A DNA stretch of 64,000 nt from JAZNQN01 sp045590195 (GCA_045590195.1 JAZNQN010000039.1:50819-114818), one strand, 5' to 3'; shown: positions 8,709-17,010, counted from the first letter of the stretch. Notes: generated by a model not told the origin, from the sequence alone. Numbers and translations: made by a program.

Positions 8709-9191
8709 ATGTATAGTATAGGCGACAAAGTAGTTTACCCGATGCATGGAGCCGGAGTTATAGAGGATATTGAAGAGAAGGAAATCCTTGGAAAATTGCA
8801 GAAGTACTATGTAATGAAGATGCCTCTTGGCGACATGAAGGTTATGATTCCTATGTCAAATACTGACGGTATCGGTATTCGTGATATTATCGACGGGAAA
8901 GAAGCTGACAAGGTTTTAAAATCTTTCCAGGAATATTCGTCTGACTGTACACAAAACTGGAACAAGCGTTACAGAGAAAATATGGTTAAAATCAAAAGCG
9001 GAAACATTTACGAGGTTGCCCGCGTTGTTAAGGCGCTTATGTGCAGAGATAAAGAAAAAGGGCTTTCAACGGGCGAGAGAAAAATGCTTACAAACGCAAA
9101 ACAGATTTTAATCAGCGAGCTTGTGCTCGCTAAAGGCAGTTGCCAGAAAGATATTGAAGAAATTATTGAAAATATGATTGCCGAAGGGTAA
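8709..9191 (+). CDS. CarD/CdnL-family RNA polymerase-binding regulator
   Basis: This 160-residue protein begins with the Tudor-like RNA polymerase-interacting domain (IGDKVVYPMHGAGVIEDIE, residues 3-21) and ends with a helical DNA-contacting domain (about 70-155). CarD-family proteins bind the polymerase beta subunit and stabilise open complexes. It heads a carD-ispD-ispF cluster, a linkage also known in Actinobacteria. The RBS is weak (GGGGGAACGCAAA). A consensus promoter lies just upstream, and a GC-rich hairpin separates it from ispD. Confidence 0.9.
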   Translation: MYSIGDKVVYPMHGAGVIEDIEEKEILGKLQKYYVMKMPLGDMKVMIPMSNTDGIGIRDIIDGKEADKVLKSFQEYSSDCTQNWNKRYRENMVKIKSGNIYEVARVVKALMCRDKEKGLSTGERKMLTNAKQILISELVLAKGSCQKDIEEIIENMIAEG

Positions 9192-9197
9192 CTTTTG

Positions 9198-9218
9198 TGC
9201 CGCAGCGCCGCTGCGGCA
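9198..9218 (+). other. Intergenic hairpin between carD and ispD
   Basis: TGCCGCAGC and GCTGCGGCA form a 9-bp stem with a 3-nt loop, followed by TATATTTT. It could terminate part of the carD transcripts or protect the carD mRNA 3' end, so that carD is made in excess over ispD/ispF (inference). Confidence 0.6.
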
Positions 9219-9237
9219 TATATTTTAAGGAGAAAAA

Positions 9238-9891
9238 ATGAAAGTTGCAGCTATAATTGCCGCTGCGGGAAGCGGCAGCAGAATGGGACTTAATATAAAT
9301 AAACTTCTCATTGAAATAGAGGGTAAGTCAGTAATTGAAAGAACGCTTGACACTTTTGAAAACTGCGGCACTGTTGACAAAATTATTATTGTAACGGGCG
9401 ATGAGCAGATTGCAGAAATTGCAAAAGATTATGGCAAGGTTTCGGCAGTTGTAAAGGGTGGCGATACAAGGCAAAAATCGGTTCTTTGCGGAATTGAGGC
9501 AGCAGGAGAGTGTGACATATTATGTGTTCACGATGGCGCAAGGTGTTTTGTGTCGGAGAGTATAATTGAAAATGCAGTAGCCTGTGCAAAAGAAAAAGGC
9601 GCTTGCACGGTGGCCATAGATGTTGTTGACACTTTAAGGGTTTTTGATGGCGATATTTTAAAGCAAAAGGTTGAGAGAAGCGAAGTTAAAAGCATTCAAA
9701 CGCCGCAGTGCTTTAAAAAAGAAATTTTACTTGAGGCTTACGAAAAAGCCGATGGCAGTGAAACTGACGAAAGCCTTATGGTATCAAAAGTTCACCCTGT
9801 TTACACAGTTATGGGAAGCAGGGAAAACATAAAAATTACAACGAAACAGGATTTATCTATGGGCGTTGCCATTATAAAAGGGGGCAATTAA
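9238..9891 (+). CDS. ispD: 2-C-methyl-D-erythritol 4-phosphate cytidylyltransferase
   Basis: This 217-residue enzyme joins CTP and MEP in the non-mevalonate isoprenoid pathway. The CTP-binding motif AAIIAAAGSGSRMG is at residues 3-16, with VHDGARCF near 98 and the C-terminal VHPVYTVMGSRENIKIT. AAGGAG lies 7 bp before the ATG. Its stop codon abuts the ispF ATG, so the two steps are co-translated. Confidence 0.95.
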   Translation: MKVAAIIAAAGSGSRMGLNINKLLIEIEGKSVIERTLDTFENCGTVDKIIIVTGDEQIAEIAKDYGKVSAVVKGGDTRQKSVLCGIEAAGECDILCVHDGARCFVSESIIENAVACAKEKGACTVAIDVVDTLRVFDGDILKQKVERSEVKSIQTPQCFKKEILLEAYEKADGSETDESLMVSKVHPVYTVMGSRENIKITTKQDLSMGVAIIKGGN

Positions 9892-10359
9892 ATGCGCGTT
9901 GGAATAGGGCACGATGCCCACAAACTAAAAGAAGGAAAAAAGCTTATACTCGGTGGGGTTAATATCCCGTACGAGCTGGGGCTTGAAGGCGTTTCTGATG
10001 CCGACGTTTTGGTTCATGCCATTATAGATGCGCTTTTTGGCGCGGCGGCACTTGGCGATATTGGAAGCCATTTTCCGCCAAGCGATGAAAAATATAAGGG
10101 TATTGACAGTATGATTTTGCTCTCTGAAACAGTTAAAGAAATAAGAGCAAACGGCTTTGAAATAGAAAATATTGATTCTACTATTGTTGCACAAAAACCA
10201 AAAATGTCGCCTCACATTGAAAAAATGAGAGAGAATATTGCGAATGTGTGCAAAATAGATATGGGAGCGGTAAGTGTTAAGGCTACCACCACCGAAAAAA
10301 TGGGATACGAAGGCAGAGGCGAAGGTATATCAGCCCTCGCAGTTTGTCTTTTAAAATAA
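9892..10359 (+). CDS. ispF: 2-C-methyl-D-erythritol 2,4-cyclodiphosphate synthase
   Basis: This 155-residue enzyme forms the cyclodiphosphate in the MEP pathway. The zinc ligands D8 and H10 are in GIGHDAHKL, a third His is in LVHAIIDAL near 42, and the C-terminal [15 protein letters not shown] is the family signature. It starts immediately after the ispD stop. RBS-like GGGGG lies in the end of ispD. Confidence 0.96.
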   Translation: MRVGIGHDAHKLKEGKKLILGGVNIPYELGLEGVSDADVLVHAIIDALFGAAALGDIGSHFPPSDEKYKGIDSMILLSETVKEIRANGFEIENIDSTIVAQKPKMSPHIEKMRENIANVCKIDMGAVSVKATTTEKMGYEGRGEGISALAVCLLK

Positions 10360-10394
10360 ATAAAGCTCACGGGTGTGAGGGAAAGGCAAAGAAA

Positions 10395-11741
10395 ATGACA
10401 AAAATATCATTCAGTTACAAAAACGCGCTCTCTTTTATGAGCGAGGAAGAAATTTTTAATCTTCAGGGCAGCGTAAATGCGGCTCACGATGCACTTCACC
10501 AGAAAAGCGGTGCAGGAAGCGATTTTACAGGCTGGCTCGACCTTCCTAAAAATTACGACAAGGAAGAATTTAAAAGAATTAAGGCTGCGGCTGAAAAAAT
10601 AAGATCAAATTCAGAGGTTTTGGTAGTTATCGGCATCGGTGGCTCTTACCTTGGCGCAAAAGCGGCAATGGATATGCTCGGCACAACTTTTTATAACGAC
10701 AAACCTGCCGAAAAACGTGGCGGTCCGCAGATTTATTTTGCAGGTAACTCCATAAGCTCAACATATCTTGCAGAGCTTATCGACCTTGTTGAAGGCAAAG
10801 AAATTTCCGTTAACGTTATTTCAAAATCAGGCACAACCACAGAGCCTGCAATTGCTTTCCGCGCATTTAAAGAAATTATGGAGAAAAAATACGGCGCAGA
10901 TGCTAAAAACCGTATTGTTGCTACAACCGACAAAGCCAGAGGTGCACTTTTTACCATGGCTAAAGAGGAAGGATACGAAACATTTGTTATTCCTGATGAT
11001 GTTGGCGGCAGATACTCTGTTTTAACAGCTGTTGGCCTTTTGCCAATTGCCGTTATGGGAGCTGACATTGATGCTCTTATGCAGGGTGCGGTTGATGCTA
11101 TGAATCTTTACGACAACAAAAATATTGCATCAAACGACTGTTATGCTTATGCGGCTGTAAGAAATGCTCTTTATGCAAAAGGATATACAACTGAAATACT
11201 TGTAAATTACGAAAGCAATCTTCACTACCTTGGCGAATGGTGGAAACAGCTTTACGGCGAAAGCGAAGGAAAAGACAAAAAAGGTATTTTCCCTGCTGCG
11301 GTTGACTTTTCAACTGACCTTCACTCCATGGGTCAGTATATTCAGGACGGCAGAAGAAACCTTTTTGAAACAGTAATTTCTGTTAAAAACCCAATGAAGG
11401 ATGTTACAATTATCAGCGACAGCGCCGACCTTGACGGGCTTAACTATCTTGCAGGCAAAAGCGTTGACTATGTAAACGGAAAGGCGTTCCTCGGAACAGT
11501 TTTAGCTCACTGTGACGGTGGCGTTCCAAACCTTTTGCTGGAAGTTGAAAAGATTGACGAATACTGCCTTGGAAACATTGTTTATTTCTTTGAAAAAGCC
11601 TGCGGCATAAGCGGTTATATTCTCGGCGTTAACCCATTTAACCAGCCAGGGGTTGAAGCTTACAAGAAAAATATGTTTGCTCTGCTTGGCAAAAAAGGCT
11701 ATGAAGAGCTTTCAAAAGAGCTTTTGGAACGACTCGGTTAA
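10395..11741 (+). CDS. pgi: Glucose-6-phosphate isomerase
   Basis: This 448-residue protein interconverts glucose-6-P and fructose-6-P. It shows GGSYLGAKA near 95, [10 protein letters not shown] near 150, [14 protein letters not shown] near 204 and [11 protein letters not shown] near 380, and it has the length of the short Gram-positive form. I chose the ATG at 10395. The open frame extends upstream to 10344, but those codons overlap ispF and lack an RBS. The likely RBS is GGGAAAGG. It may be read from the carD or ispD transcript, as no separate promoter was seen. Confidence 0.95.
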   Translation: MTKISFSYKNALSFMSEEEIFNLQGSVNAAHDALHQKSGAGSDFTGWLDLPKNYDKEEFKRIKAAAEKIRSNSEVLVVIGIGGSYLGAKAAMDMLGTTFYNDKPAEKRGGPQIYFAGNSISSTYLAELIDLVEGKEISVNVISKSGTTTEPAIAFRAFKEIMEKKYGADAKNRIVATTDKARGALFTMAKEEGYETFVIPDDVGGRYSVLTAVGLLPIAVMGADIDALMQGAVDAMNLYDNKNIASNDCYAYAAVRNALYAKGYTTEILVNYESNLHYLGEWWKQLYGESEGKDKKGIFPAAVDFSTDLHSMGQYIQDGRRNLFETVISVKNPMKDVTIISDSADLDGLNYLAGKSVDYVNGKAFLGTVLAHCDGGVPNLLLEVEKIDEYCLGNIVYFFEKACGISGYILGVNPFNQPGVEAYKKNMFALLGKKGYEELSKELLERLG

Positions 11742-11772
11742 AAAATTTTTTCGAAAAAATGTAATATTATAG

Positions 11773-11801
11773 TTGAAATTATTTCAAATATATAGTATTA
11801 T
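11773..11801 (+). promoter_or_regulatory. Promoter of the small P-loop gene
   Basis: TTGAAA (11773-11778) and TATTAT (11796-11801) have a 17-bp spacer in a very AT-rich stretch. Confidence 0.7.
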
Positions 11802-11839
11802 ATATATAGAAACCAAAAACTGAAGGGAGATGCATTAGA

Positions 11840-12250
11840 ATGATTAAAGTTATTGTTGGTGAAAAAGGTAGCGGTAAAACAAAAACACTTCTTGACAGCG
11901 TTAAAGCTGCCTGGGAAAAGGACCACGGTTCTGTTGTGTTTATCAACAACAACAAAAGACACGTTCTTGATTTAAACTACAAAATAAGAATGATTGACAC
12001 ATCGGAGTTTGCAATTTCAACTTATGATGAACTTTACGGACTTTTGTGCGGTGTTGTTTCTCAGGATTATGATACAACTGATATCTTTGTTGACAGTATT
12101 ACAAAGATTGCTGATGGCAGCGACGAAGAAATTGCTGCATTTTTGGATAAAGCGGCGGCTCTTTCCGAAAAGAACAATATTGAAATACTTATGACTCTCA
12201 GCAAAAGTGCAGATGCGGCAGGAGAGGGAATTAAAAAATACATGGCATAG
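11840..12250 (+). CDS. Small P-loop protein of unknown function
   Basis: The 136-residue protein starts MIKVIVGEKGSGKTKTLLD with a complete Walker A motif (GEKGSGKT, residues 7-14). A hydrophobic strand ending in Asp (DIFVDSITKIA, near 77-87) may act as Walker B. It is far shorter than a normal ATPase or kinase. The RBS is AAGGGAG. It has its own promoter and terminator and so is a single-gene unit. I recognise it only as a Clostridia-type P-loop hypothetical; ATP or GTP binding is inferred. Confidence 0.75.
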   Translation: MIKVIVGEKGSGKTKTLLDSVKAAWEKDHGSVVFINNNKRHVLDLNYKIRMIDTSEFAISTYDELYGLLCGVVSQDYDTTDIFVDSITKIADGSDEEIAAFLDKAAALSEKNNIEILMTLSKSADAAGEGIKKYMA

Positions 12251-12262
12251 GCTGTGAAATAA

Positions 12263-12294
12263 AAATCGCTCCCGTATGTTTGCGGGAGCGATTT
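12263..12294 (+). terminator. Terminator after the P-loop gene
   Basis: AAATCGCTCCCG and CGGGAGCGATTT form a perfect 12-bp stem with an 8-nt loop; the T run is short (TTTATTT). Confidence 0.85.
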
Positions 12295-12315
12295 ATTTGA
12301 TGTCGGAGGCTTATA

Positions 12316-13806
12316 ATGAACTATTACAGTACTCGAAATAAAAATACAAAGGTAACTGCGGCAGGGGCAATTGTTAAAGGCTTGGCGCCCGATGGCGGGC
12401 TTTTTGTGCCTGAAAGTTTTCCTGCGCTTTGCAGCGGTTGCCTCGAAAATATGGCAAAAATGTCATACAATGAAAGGGCTGAGTTTATCCTTTCAAAATT
12501 TTTAACCGATTTTACTCCTGAAGAAATTAAAGACTGTGTAAACAGCGCTTACACAAAAGAAAAATTTGAAAGCGAAGAAATTGCTCCGCTTCACTCTTTT
12601 GGCGACGGAACATATATTTTAGAATTGTGGCACGGGCCAACTTGTGCATTTAAAGATATGGCTCTTCAGATTTTGCCGCATCTTCTTACGAAATCTTCGG
12701 AAAAAGAAGGCAACGAAAACGAAATTGCAATTTTGGTTGCAACAAGCGGCGATACTGGAAAAGCAGCGCTTGAAGGCTTTTGCGATGTGCCTAAAACAAA
12801 AATTGCCGTTTTCTATCCTAAAGACGGCGTAAGTAAAATTCAGAAACTTCAGATGGTGACCCAGAAGGGCGAAAATGTTGGTGTTTTTGCAGTTGAAGGC
12901 AACTTTGACGATGCTCAAAACGGCGTTAAAAGAATTTTTACAAGCGATGAAATGGAGAAAAAACTGGCAGAAAGAGGCGTTTCGCTTTCGAGCGCAAACT
13001 CAATTAACTGGGGTAGACTTCTTCCGCAGATTGTTTACTATTTTTCTGCCTATGCCGACCTTTTGAAAGATGGCGAAATTACAAACGGCGAAAAAATAAA
13101 CATTGTTGTTCCAACAGGTAATTTTGGCAACATTTTGGCGGCTTATTACGCAATGAAAATGGGGCTTCCTGTAAAGCGTTTCATTTGCGCTTCAAACGAA
13201 AACAACGTTTTAACCGATTTTATAAACACAGGTGTATATAACAGAAAACGTGAGTTTAAAACAACTATTTCGCCTTCAATGGATATTCTTATTTCAAGCA
13301 ACCTCGAAAGATTTTTGTTTGATATTTCGGGAGAAGATTCTGAAAAGATTTCTGCACTTATGGCAGAGCTTTCAAAAGAAGGTAAGTATGATGTTGGAGC
13401 TGATATGCTTAAGAAAATCGGCGCTATTTTAACAGGCAAATGCTGCGACGACAAGAAAACTGTTGAAACAATTAAAGAAGTTTTTGAAAAATATTCTTAC
13501 GTTGCCGATACTCATACTGCTGTTGCAATTGCGGCTTACAATGAATACAAAAGCGAAACAGGGGACAAAACAAAAACAGTTATCGCATCAACTGCAAGCC
13601 CTTATAAATTCAGCAAAAGCGTTCTGGAAGCTGTTGACAGTGAAAGGCTTTGCGATGATGAATTTGAAATAATTAAAAGCCTTAAAGAAATTTCGGGGCT
13701 TTCGGTTCCTGCATCACTTGCAGAGCTTTCGGAAAAGAAAGTAAGATTTACTGATGAGTGCAAGCCGGCAGAAATGGAAGATGTAGTTTTAGGATTTTTG
13801 AAATAA
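12316..13806 (+). CDS. thrC: Threonine synthase
   Basis: This PLP enzyme makes threonine from O-phosphohomoserine. The 496 residues match the longer thrC type. The N-terminus MNYYSTRNKN and the PLP lysine K113 in HGPTCAFKDMALQ are typical, as are the phosphate-binding glycines of TSGDTGKAA near 145 and PTGNFGNILAAYYAMKMG near 265. GGAGG lies 8 bp before the ATG. The gene stands alone between two hairpins. Confidence 0.95.
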   Translation: MNYYSTRNKNTKVTAAGAIVKGLAPDGGLFVPESFPALCSGCLENMAKMSYNERAEFILSKFLTDFTPEEIKDCVNSAYTKEKFESEEIAPLHSFGDGTYILELWHGPTCAFKDMALQILPHLLTKSSEKEGNENEIAILVATSGDTGKAALEGFCDVPKTKIAVFYPKDGVSKIQKLQMVTQKGENVGVFAVEGNFDDAQNGVKRIFTSDEMEKKLAERGVSLSSANSINWGRLLPQIVYYFSAYADLLKDGEITNGEKINIVVPTGNFGNILAAYYAMKMGLPVKRFICASNENNVLTDFINTGVYNRKREFKTTISPSMDILISSNLERFLFDISGEDSEKISALMAELSKEGKYDVGADMLKKIGAILTGKCCDDKKTVETIKEVFEKYSYVADTHTAVAIAAYNEYKSETGDKTKTVIASTASPYKFSKSVLEAVDSERLCDDEFEIIKSLKEISGLSVPASLAELSEKKVRFTDECKPAEMEDVVLGFLK

Positions 13807-13811
13807 AAAAG

Positions 13812-13843
13812 AACCGGCAGCAAAATACTTTTCGCTGCCGGTT
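13812..13843. terminator. Bidirectional terminator
   Basis: AACCGGCAGC and GCTGCCGGTT form a 10-bp stem between the convergent thrC and DUF1540 genes. Confidence 0.82.
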
Positions 13844-13851
13844 TAAGAAAT

Positions 13852-14022
13852 TTATTTCTGTGTAAATGTTGCACAGTCGGTTTTAACACCGTCACATGTC
13901 TGGCAAGTTGAAACGTGAATTTTTTCAGCCTGGCAGCCATTACTGTTTGAGTTATAGTAGCATTCCTTAACGTCGCACTTAACTCCGCTTAAATTCTGAT
14001 TTGTTTTTTCAGGTTTATTCAT
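13852..14022 (-). CDS. DUF1540 cysteine-rich protein
   Basis: This 56-residue protein has six cysteines (C16, C21, C30, C40, C43, C50) in the DUF1540 pattern (VKCDVKECYYN, then CQTC and TDC). Metal binding is likely; the function is unknown. The ATG at 14022 is chosen because AAGGTAAGG precedes it and the conserved part starts soon after. The 5' leader can form a hairpin (14042-14048 with 14069-14075). It diverges from the phosphoesterase gene, with a 17-bp palindrome between them. Confidence 0.8.
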   Translation of the reverse strand: MNKPEKTNQNLSGVKCDVKECYYNSNSNGCQAEKIHVSTCQTCDGVKTDCATFTQK

Positions 14023-14085
14023 TTTAAATTCCTTACCTTTCTGCCCACTTGGCAATATAGCGTCTGCGGTGGGCACACAGAACGA

Positions 14086-14102
14086 TAAGACAAATTGTCT
14101 TA
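14086..14102. promoter_or_regulatory. 17-bp palindrome between divergent genes
   Basis: TAAGACAA-A-TTGTCTTA is a perfect 8-bp inverted repeat around one base, midway between the DUF1540 and phosphoesterase starts. It looks like a dimeric repressor site; the regulator is unknown. Confidence 0.5.
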
Positions 14103-14150
14103 AAACTATTTTGGCCTTAAAAACTTTTTTTATACCTCAAAGGAGGATTT

Positions 14151-14822
14151 ATGTCAATATACGCAATATCCGATTTGCACTTGCCACTTGGCATTGATAA
14201 GCCAATGAATATCTTTGGCTCCATGTGGGAAAATTATGTGGACAGAATTCGCGAAAACTGGCTCTCGTGCATAAAAGAAGAAGATACTGTACTCCTTTGC
14301 GGAGATTTTTCCTGGGCAACATATTTAGAACAGGCCGTTGCTGATTTTGATTTTTTACACGCTTTGCCGGGGAAAAAGGTTTTGTCTAAGGGAAACCACG
14401 ATTATTGGTGGACAACGGCGGCAAAACTTGAAAAATTTAAAGAAGAAAATGGTTACAGCGATGTAACATTTCTTCACAACAATTCCGTTTTGGCAGATGG
14501 CATTGCTATTTGCGGAGCAAGAGGGTGGAAATCGCCCTTTGAAAAAGATTTTAACAGCGAAGACGAAAAAATATACGAAAGAGAGCTTATACGCCTCAGG
14601 CTTTCCCTTGAAAGCGGAAAAAAGCTTTCTGATGATATAATTGTTATGCTTCATTTTCCGCCTGACTATGCAGTTATGGAAATTATTTCTGAATTTGATG
14701 CAAAAATGTGTATTTACGGGCATTTGCATACTGCGGGCGGTTTTGCAAAAAAACTTGATTATGAAAATTATTTTTTGGTTTCGGCAGATTATCTTGCCTT
14801 TGAACCAAAAAAATTGGTATAA
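14151..14822 (+). CDS. Calcineurin-like metallophosphoesterase
   Basis: The 223 residues contain the ordered metal ligands of the family: D8 and H10 (SDLHLP), GD at 51-52, GNH at 81-83, MLHFPP near 165 and GHLH near 190. Such enzymes cleave phosphomonoesters or diesters; the substrate cannot be read. AAAGGAGG lies 6 bp before the ATG. It is followed after 21 bp by ddh and is probably co-transcribed. Confidence 0.85.
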   Translation: MSIYAISDLHLPLGIDKPMNIFGSMWENYVDRIRENWLSCIKEEDTVLLCGDFSWATYLEQAVADFDFLHALPGKKVLSKGNHDYWWTTAAKLEKFKEENGYSDVTFLHNNSVLADGIAICGARGWKSPFEKDFNSEDEKIYERELIRLRLSLESGKKLSDDIIVMLHFPPDYAVMEIISEFDAKMCIYGHLHTAGGFAKKLDYENYFLVSADYLAFEPKKLV

Positions 14823-14843
14823 ATTGCAATAGGAGGTTGTTTT

Positions 14844-15824
14844 ATGGAAAAAATAAGAATTGGAATTGTAGGTTACGGAAATCTTGGCAGAGGCGCGATA
14901 AAAGCGGCAATGCAAAACGAAGATATTGAGCTTTGCGCAGTATTTACCAGAAGAGACCCGAAAAGCCTTAAAATAGATGCTGATGTTCCGGTTTACAGCT
15001 GTGATGATGCTTTGAAAATGAAAGACAAAATTGATGTGTTAATTCTTTGTGGCGGAAGCGCTACCGACCTTCAGGTTCAGGGCCCGCAGTTTGCCAAAAA
15101 CTTTAATACTATTGACAGTTTCGATACACACGCAAAAATTCCTGAATATTATGAGAAGATGAACAAAGCTTCCAAAGAAAGCGGAAAAGTTTCGATTATT
15201 TCTGTTGGTTGGGATCCGGGAATGTTTTCCAGTAACCGTCTTTATGCTGAAAGCATACTTCCTGACGGAGAGAATTATACTTTCTGGGGAAAAGGCGTAA
15301 GCCAGGGTCATTCTGATGCCATAAGAAGAATTGAAGGCGTTGAAAATGCAATTCAGTATACAATACCCGTTGAAGAAGCGGTAAATCGTGCTAGAAGCGG
15401 CGAAAACCCACAGCTTACCACAAGAGATAAACACCTTCGCGAATGTTTTGTTGTTGCGGCAGAGGGGGCTGACAAAGCTAAAATAGAAAAAGAAATTAAA
15501 GAAATGCCAAACTATTTTGCTGATTACGATACTGTTGTACACTTTATTTCGGCAGAAGAATTAAAAGCAAACCACAGCGCAATGCCTCACGGCGGATTTG
15601 TTATACGAAGCGGAAAAACCCTTGGCGGAAACAGTCACATTATTGAGTATTCATTAAAGCTTGAGTCAAACCCTGAATTTACTTCAAGCGTTTTGATTTG
15701 TTATGCCAGAGCGGCATACAAAATGGCAAAAGAAGGAATGAGCGGAGCTAAAACTGTTTTTGATGTTCCACCTGCGCTTTTATCGCCAAAGAGCGGAGAA
15801 GAAATACGAGCTACAATGCTTTAA
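14844..15824 (+). CDS. ddh: meso-Diaminopimelate dehydrogenase
   Basis: This 326-residue NADPH enzyme makes meso-DAP in one step from tetrahydrodipicolinate, supplying lysine and peptidoglycan. The N-terminal GIVGYGNLGRG (residues 7-17) is the Rossmann motif. SVGWDPGMFSSNR near 122 and WGKGVSQGHSDA near 148 are family landmarks in the substrate domain. AGGAGG lies 7 bp before the ATG. Its presence suggests a DAP-type cell wall. Confidence 0.95.
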   Translation: MEKIRIGIVGYGNLGRGAIKAAMQNEDIELCAVFTRRDPKSLKIDADVPVYSCDDALKMKDKIDVLILCGGSATDLQVQGPQFAKNFNTIDSFDTHAKIPEYYEKMNKASKESGKVSIISVGWDPGMFSSNRLYAESILPDGENYTFWGKGVSQGHSDAIRRIEGVENAIQYTIPVEEAVNRARSGENPQLTTRDKHLRECFVVAAEGADKAKIEKEIKEMPNYFADYDTVVHFISAEELKANHSAMPHGGFVIRSGKTLGGNSHIIEYSLKLESNPEFTSSVLICYARAAYKMAKEGMSGAKTVFDVPPALLSPKSGEEIRATML

Positions 15825-15847
15825 AAGAAAAAATGGGGATAGGAAAA

Positions 15848-15927
15848 ATGTTTCAGAACGGACAAACTGAGCCCGCAGGGGGTACCCGAAGGCGTATGTT
15901 ATACGCCGAGAGGTGAAGTTTGTTCGT
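15848..15927 (+). ncRNA. Structured element, candidate ncRNA or repeat
   Basis: ACGGACAAACT (15858-15868) pairs with AGTTTGTTCGT (15917-15927, one G-U) to close a junction. Inside are a perfect 7-bp hairpin, GGCGTAT-GTT-ATACGCC (15891-15907), and a GC-rich part (15870-15887) that can fold as CCC-GCA-GGG. A 22-codon frame from the ATG at 15848 to the TGA at 15914 runs through it, but the folding is the stronger signal. It matches no riboswitch class I can name. It lies between ddh and a terminator, so it would be in the ddh 3' UTR. Confidence 0.45.
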
Positions 15928-15949
15928 AGCAAAAGGCTTTAAATATTTG

Positions 15950-15973
15950 AAAAACCGCCGTTTGGCGGTTTTT
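15950..15973 (+). terminator. Terminator after ddh
   Basis: AAAAACCGCC-GTTT-GGCGGTTTTT is a perfect 10-bp stem with A and T tracts; it can work in both directions and also faces ireB. Confidence 0.92.
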
Positions 15974-16066
15974 CTACTATGCAAGTATATATTGCAATTT
16001 TCATCAACTGGAATTATTTTATTTTTTGCCTTTTTGCGGTCTGGACTTTTTTACATCTCCATTTAA

Positions 16067-16324
16067 TTACTGTTTACCAAGTTCTTTAAGGCATTGTTTA
16101 ACCAAAAGCTCAATTATTTCATCGCGTTCAACCCTGTTTAAAAGGCCGCGGGCGTTATTATGGCTGGTGATATATGTTGGGTCGCCCGAAAGAAGATATC
16201 CAACTATCTGACTTGTGGGATCATATCCCTTTTCAACAAGTGCTTCATAAACAGTTGAAATTATATCAAGTATCTGAGTTGAACGATCGAGATTGGCGTT
16301 ATATTTCATAGTATTGTTTTCCAT
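16067..16324 (-). CDS. IreB-family (UPF0297) regulatory phosphoprotein
   Basis: The 85-residue protein carries the family core [29 protein letters not shown] (residues 31-59) and ends [10 protein letters not shown]. In Enterococcus IreB is a substrate of the Ser/Thr kinase IreK and affects cephalosporin resistance. A Thr-rich N-terminus is where phosphorylation is known; here T5 and S15/T16 are candidates. GGAG lies 7 bp before the ATG at 16324. The gene stands alone, whereas in many Bacillota it neighbours ruvX and alaS. Confidence 0.88.
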   Translation of the reverse strand: MENNTMKYNANLDRSTQILDIISTVYEALVEKGYDPTSQIVGYLLSGDPTYITSHNNARGLLNRVERDEIIELLVKQCLKELGKQ

Positions 16325-16464
16325 AATATCACTCCTTCTGCGAATATAAAATATTCACTATACATATAATACCCCAAATTTTGTCACTTTGCAATAGTAT
16401 TTATATTACAAAGTTATTAAAATTTTGTAAATATGAAAAACAGAAATATTTTTCTAAAAAATGC

Positions 16465-16493
16465 TTGACAAATTAAAAAATAGAAGGTATAAT
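16465..16493 (+). promoter_or_regulatory. tRNA-Met promoter
   Basis: TTGACA (16465-16470) and TATAAT (16488-16493) with a 17-bp spacer lie about 35 bp before the tRNA. Confidence 0.88.
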
Positions 16494-16527
16494 AATTATT
16501 GCGTTTTGAAGGCGCGTAACTTAATAT

Positions 16528-16604
16528 GGCGGTTTAGCTCAGTTGGCTAGAGCAAACGGTTCATACCCGTTAGGTCGGTGGTTCAAGTCCACTAGCCGCT
16601 ACCA
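16528..16604 (+). tRNA. tRNA-Met (CAT), elongator type
   Basis: This is a complete 77-nt cloverleaf with encoded CCA: acceptor GGCGGTT/AGCCGCT, D stem GCTC/GAGC, anticodon stem ACGG/CCGT around TTCATAC, and T loop TTCAAGT. It closely resembles the Bacillus elongator tRNA-Met. First base G1 faces U72. Confidence 0.95.
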
Positions 16605-16608
16605 GAAA

Positions 16609-16644
16609 AAAGACATTTTTCGACAAAGAAAAATGTCTTTTTTT
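16609..16644 (+). terminator. Terminator after tRNA-Met
   Basis: AAAGACATTTTTC and GAAAAATGTCTTT form a 13-bp stem with a 6-nt loop, then four more T. Confidence 0.9.
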
Positions 16645-16645
16645 C

Positions 16646-16790
16646 AGCTAAATTCGCCTGACAGCGAGCTAAATGTGCTGTTGCACGCTAAATTACTTCG
16701 TAGCTAAATTGACCTGCGGTCAGCTAGCGGCGAATTTAATTTAGCTACTTCGAAGAGGTTATTTAGCTGTTGCGGAGCAATAATTTAGCT
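16646..16790. repeat. Inverted array of AGCTAAATT-spaced mini-hairpins
   Basis: AGCTAAATT-like units occur at 16646, 16667, 16686 and 16702, then in the opposite orientation (AATTTAGCT) at 16738, 16760 and 16782. Between units lie short self-complementary inserts: CGCCTGACAGCG, GTGC-TGTT-GCAC, TAC-TTC-GTA, GACC-TGC-GGTC, CTTCGAAG and TTGC-GGA-GCAA. AAATTCGCC (16650-16658) pairs with GGCGAATTT (16729-16737), so the region can also fold as one large palindrome. It has no coding capacity. I do not know a named family for it. Confidence 0.65.
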
Positions 16791-16879
16791 TTATATTAAG
16801 ACAAATATACTTTGCAAAAGCTGAGCTGATTATCTGTTTGTTGCTACTTGAAAAAATATAAAAATTATGTCGAAATAAA

Positions 16880-16908
16880 TTGACAAATTAAAAATTGTAA
16901 TGTATAAT
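16880..16908 (+). promoter_or_regulatory. pfl operon promoter
   Basis: TTGACA (16880-16885) and TATAAT (16903-16908) with a 17-bp spacer; transcription would start just before the riboswitch. Confidence 0.88.
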
Positions 16909-16916
16909 AAAAGCAT

Positions 16917-17010
16917 CTCTACAACTGACGGAACATAGATAACTATGGGGGAGTAGGGAGTTTAATTGCCGACCGTCTGGGCATCCTTTCAGAGAGAGGG
17001 TGCTCTTTTT
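16917..17010 (+). promoter_or_regulatory. ZTP riboswitch (pfl motif) with terminator
   Basis: P1 is CTCTAC (16917-16922) with GTAGGG (16953-16958). Inside are the conserved CTGACGGAAC, a CATAG/CTATG hairpin and GGGGGAG (16947-16953). The 3' domain carries the diagnostic CCGTCTGGGCA (16973-16983). These match the ZTP/ZMP riboswitch consensus, first named after pfl genes. GGGCATCC (16979-16986) also pairs with GGGTGCTC (16998-17005), followed by TTTTT, so the ligand-bound 3' domain would compete with a terminator and switch expression on when ZTP is high. Confidence 0.88.

Noticed and set aside
15848..15916. Real 22-residue coding gene
   Set aside because: The frame passes through all the stems and has only a weak AGGA before its ATG; RNA structure explains the sequence better.
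16646..16790. CRISPR-like array
   Set aside because: The constant parts are only 8-9 bp, switch orientation halfway, and the inserts are self-complementary and 7-15 bp long; no cas gene is near.
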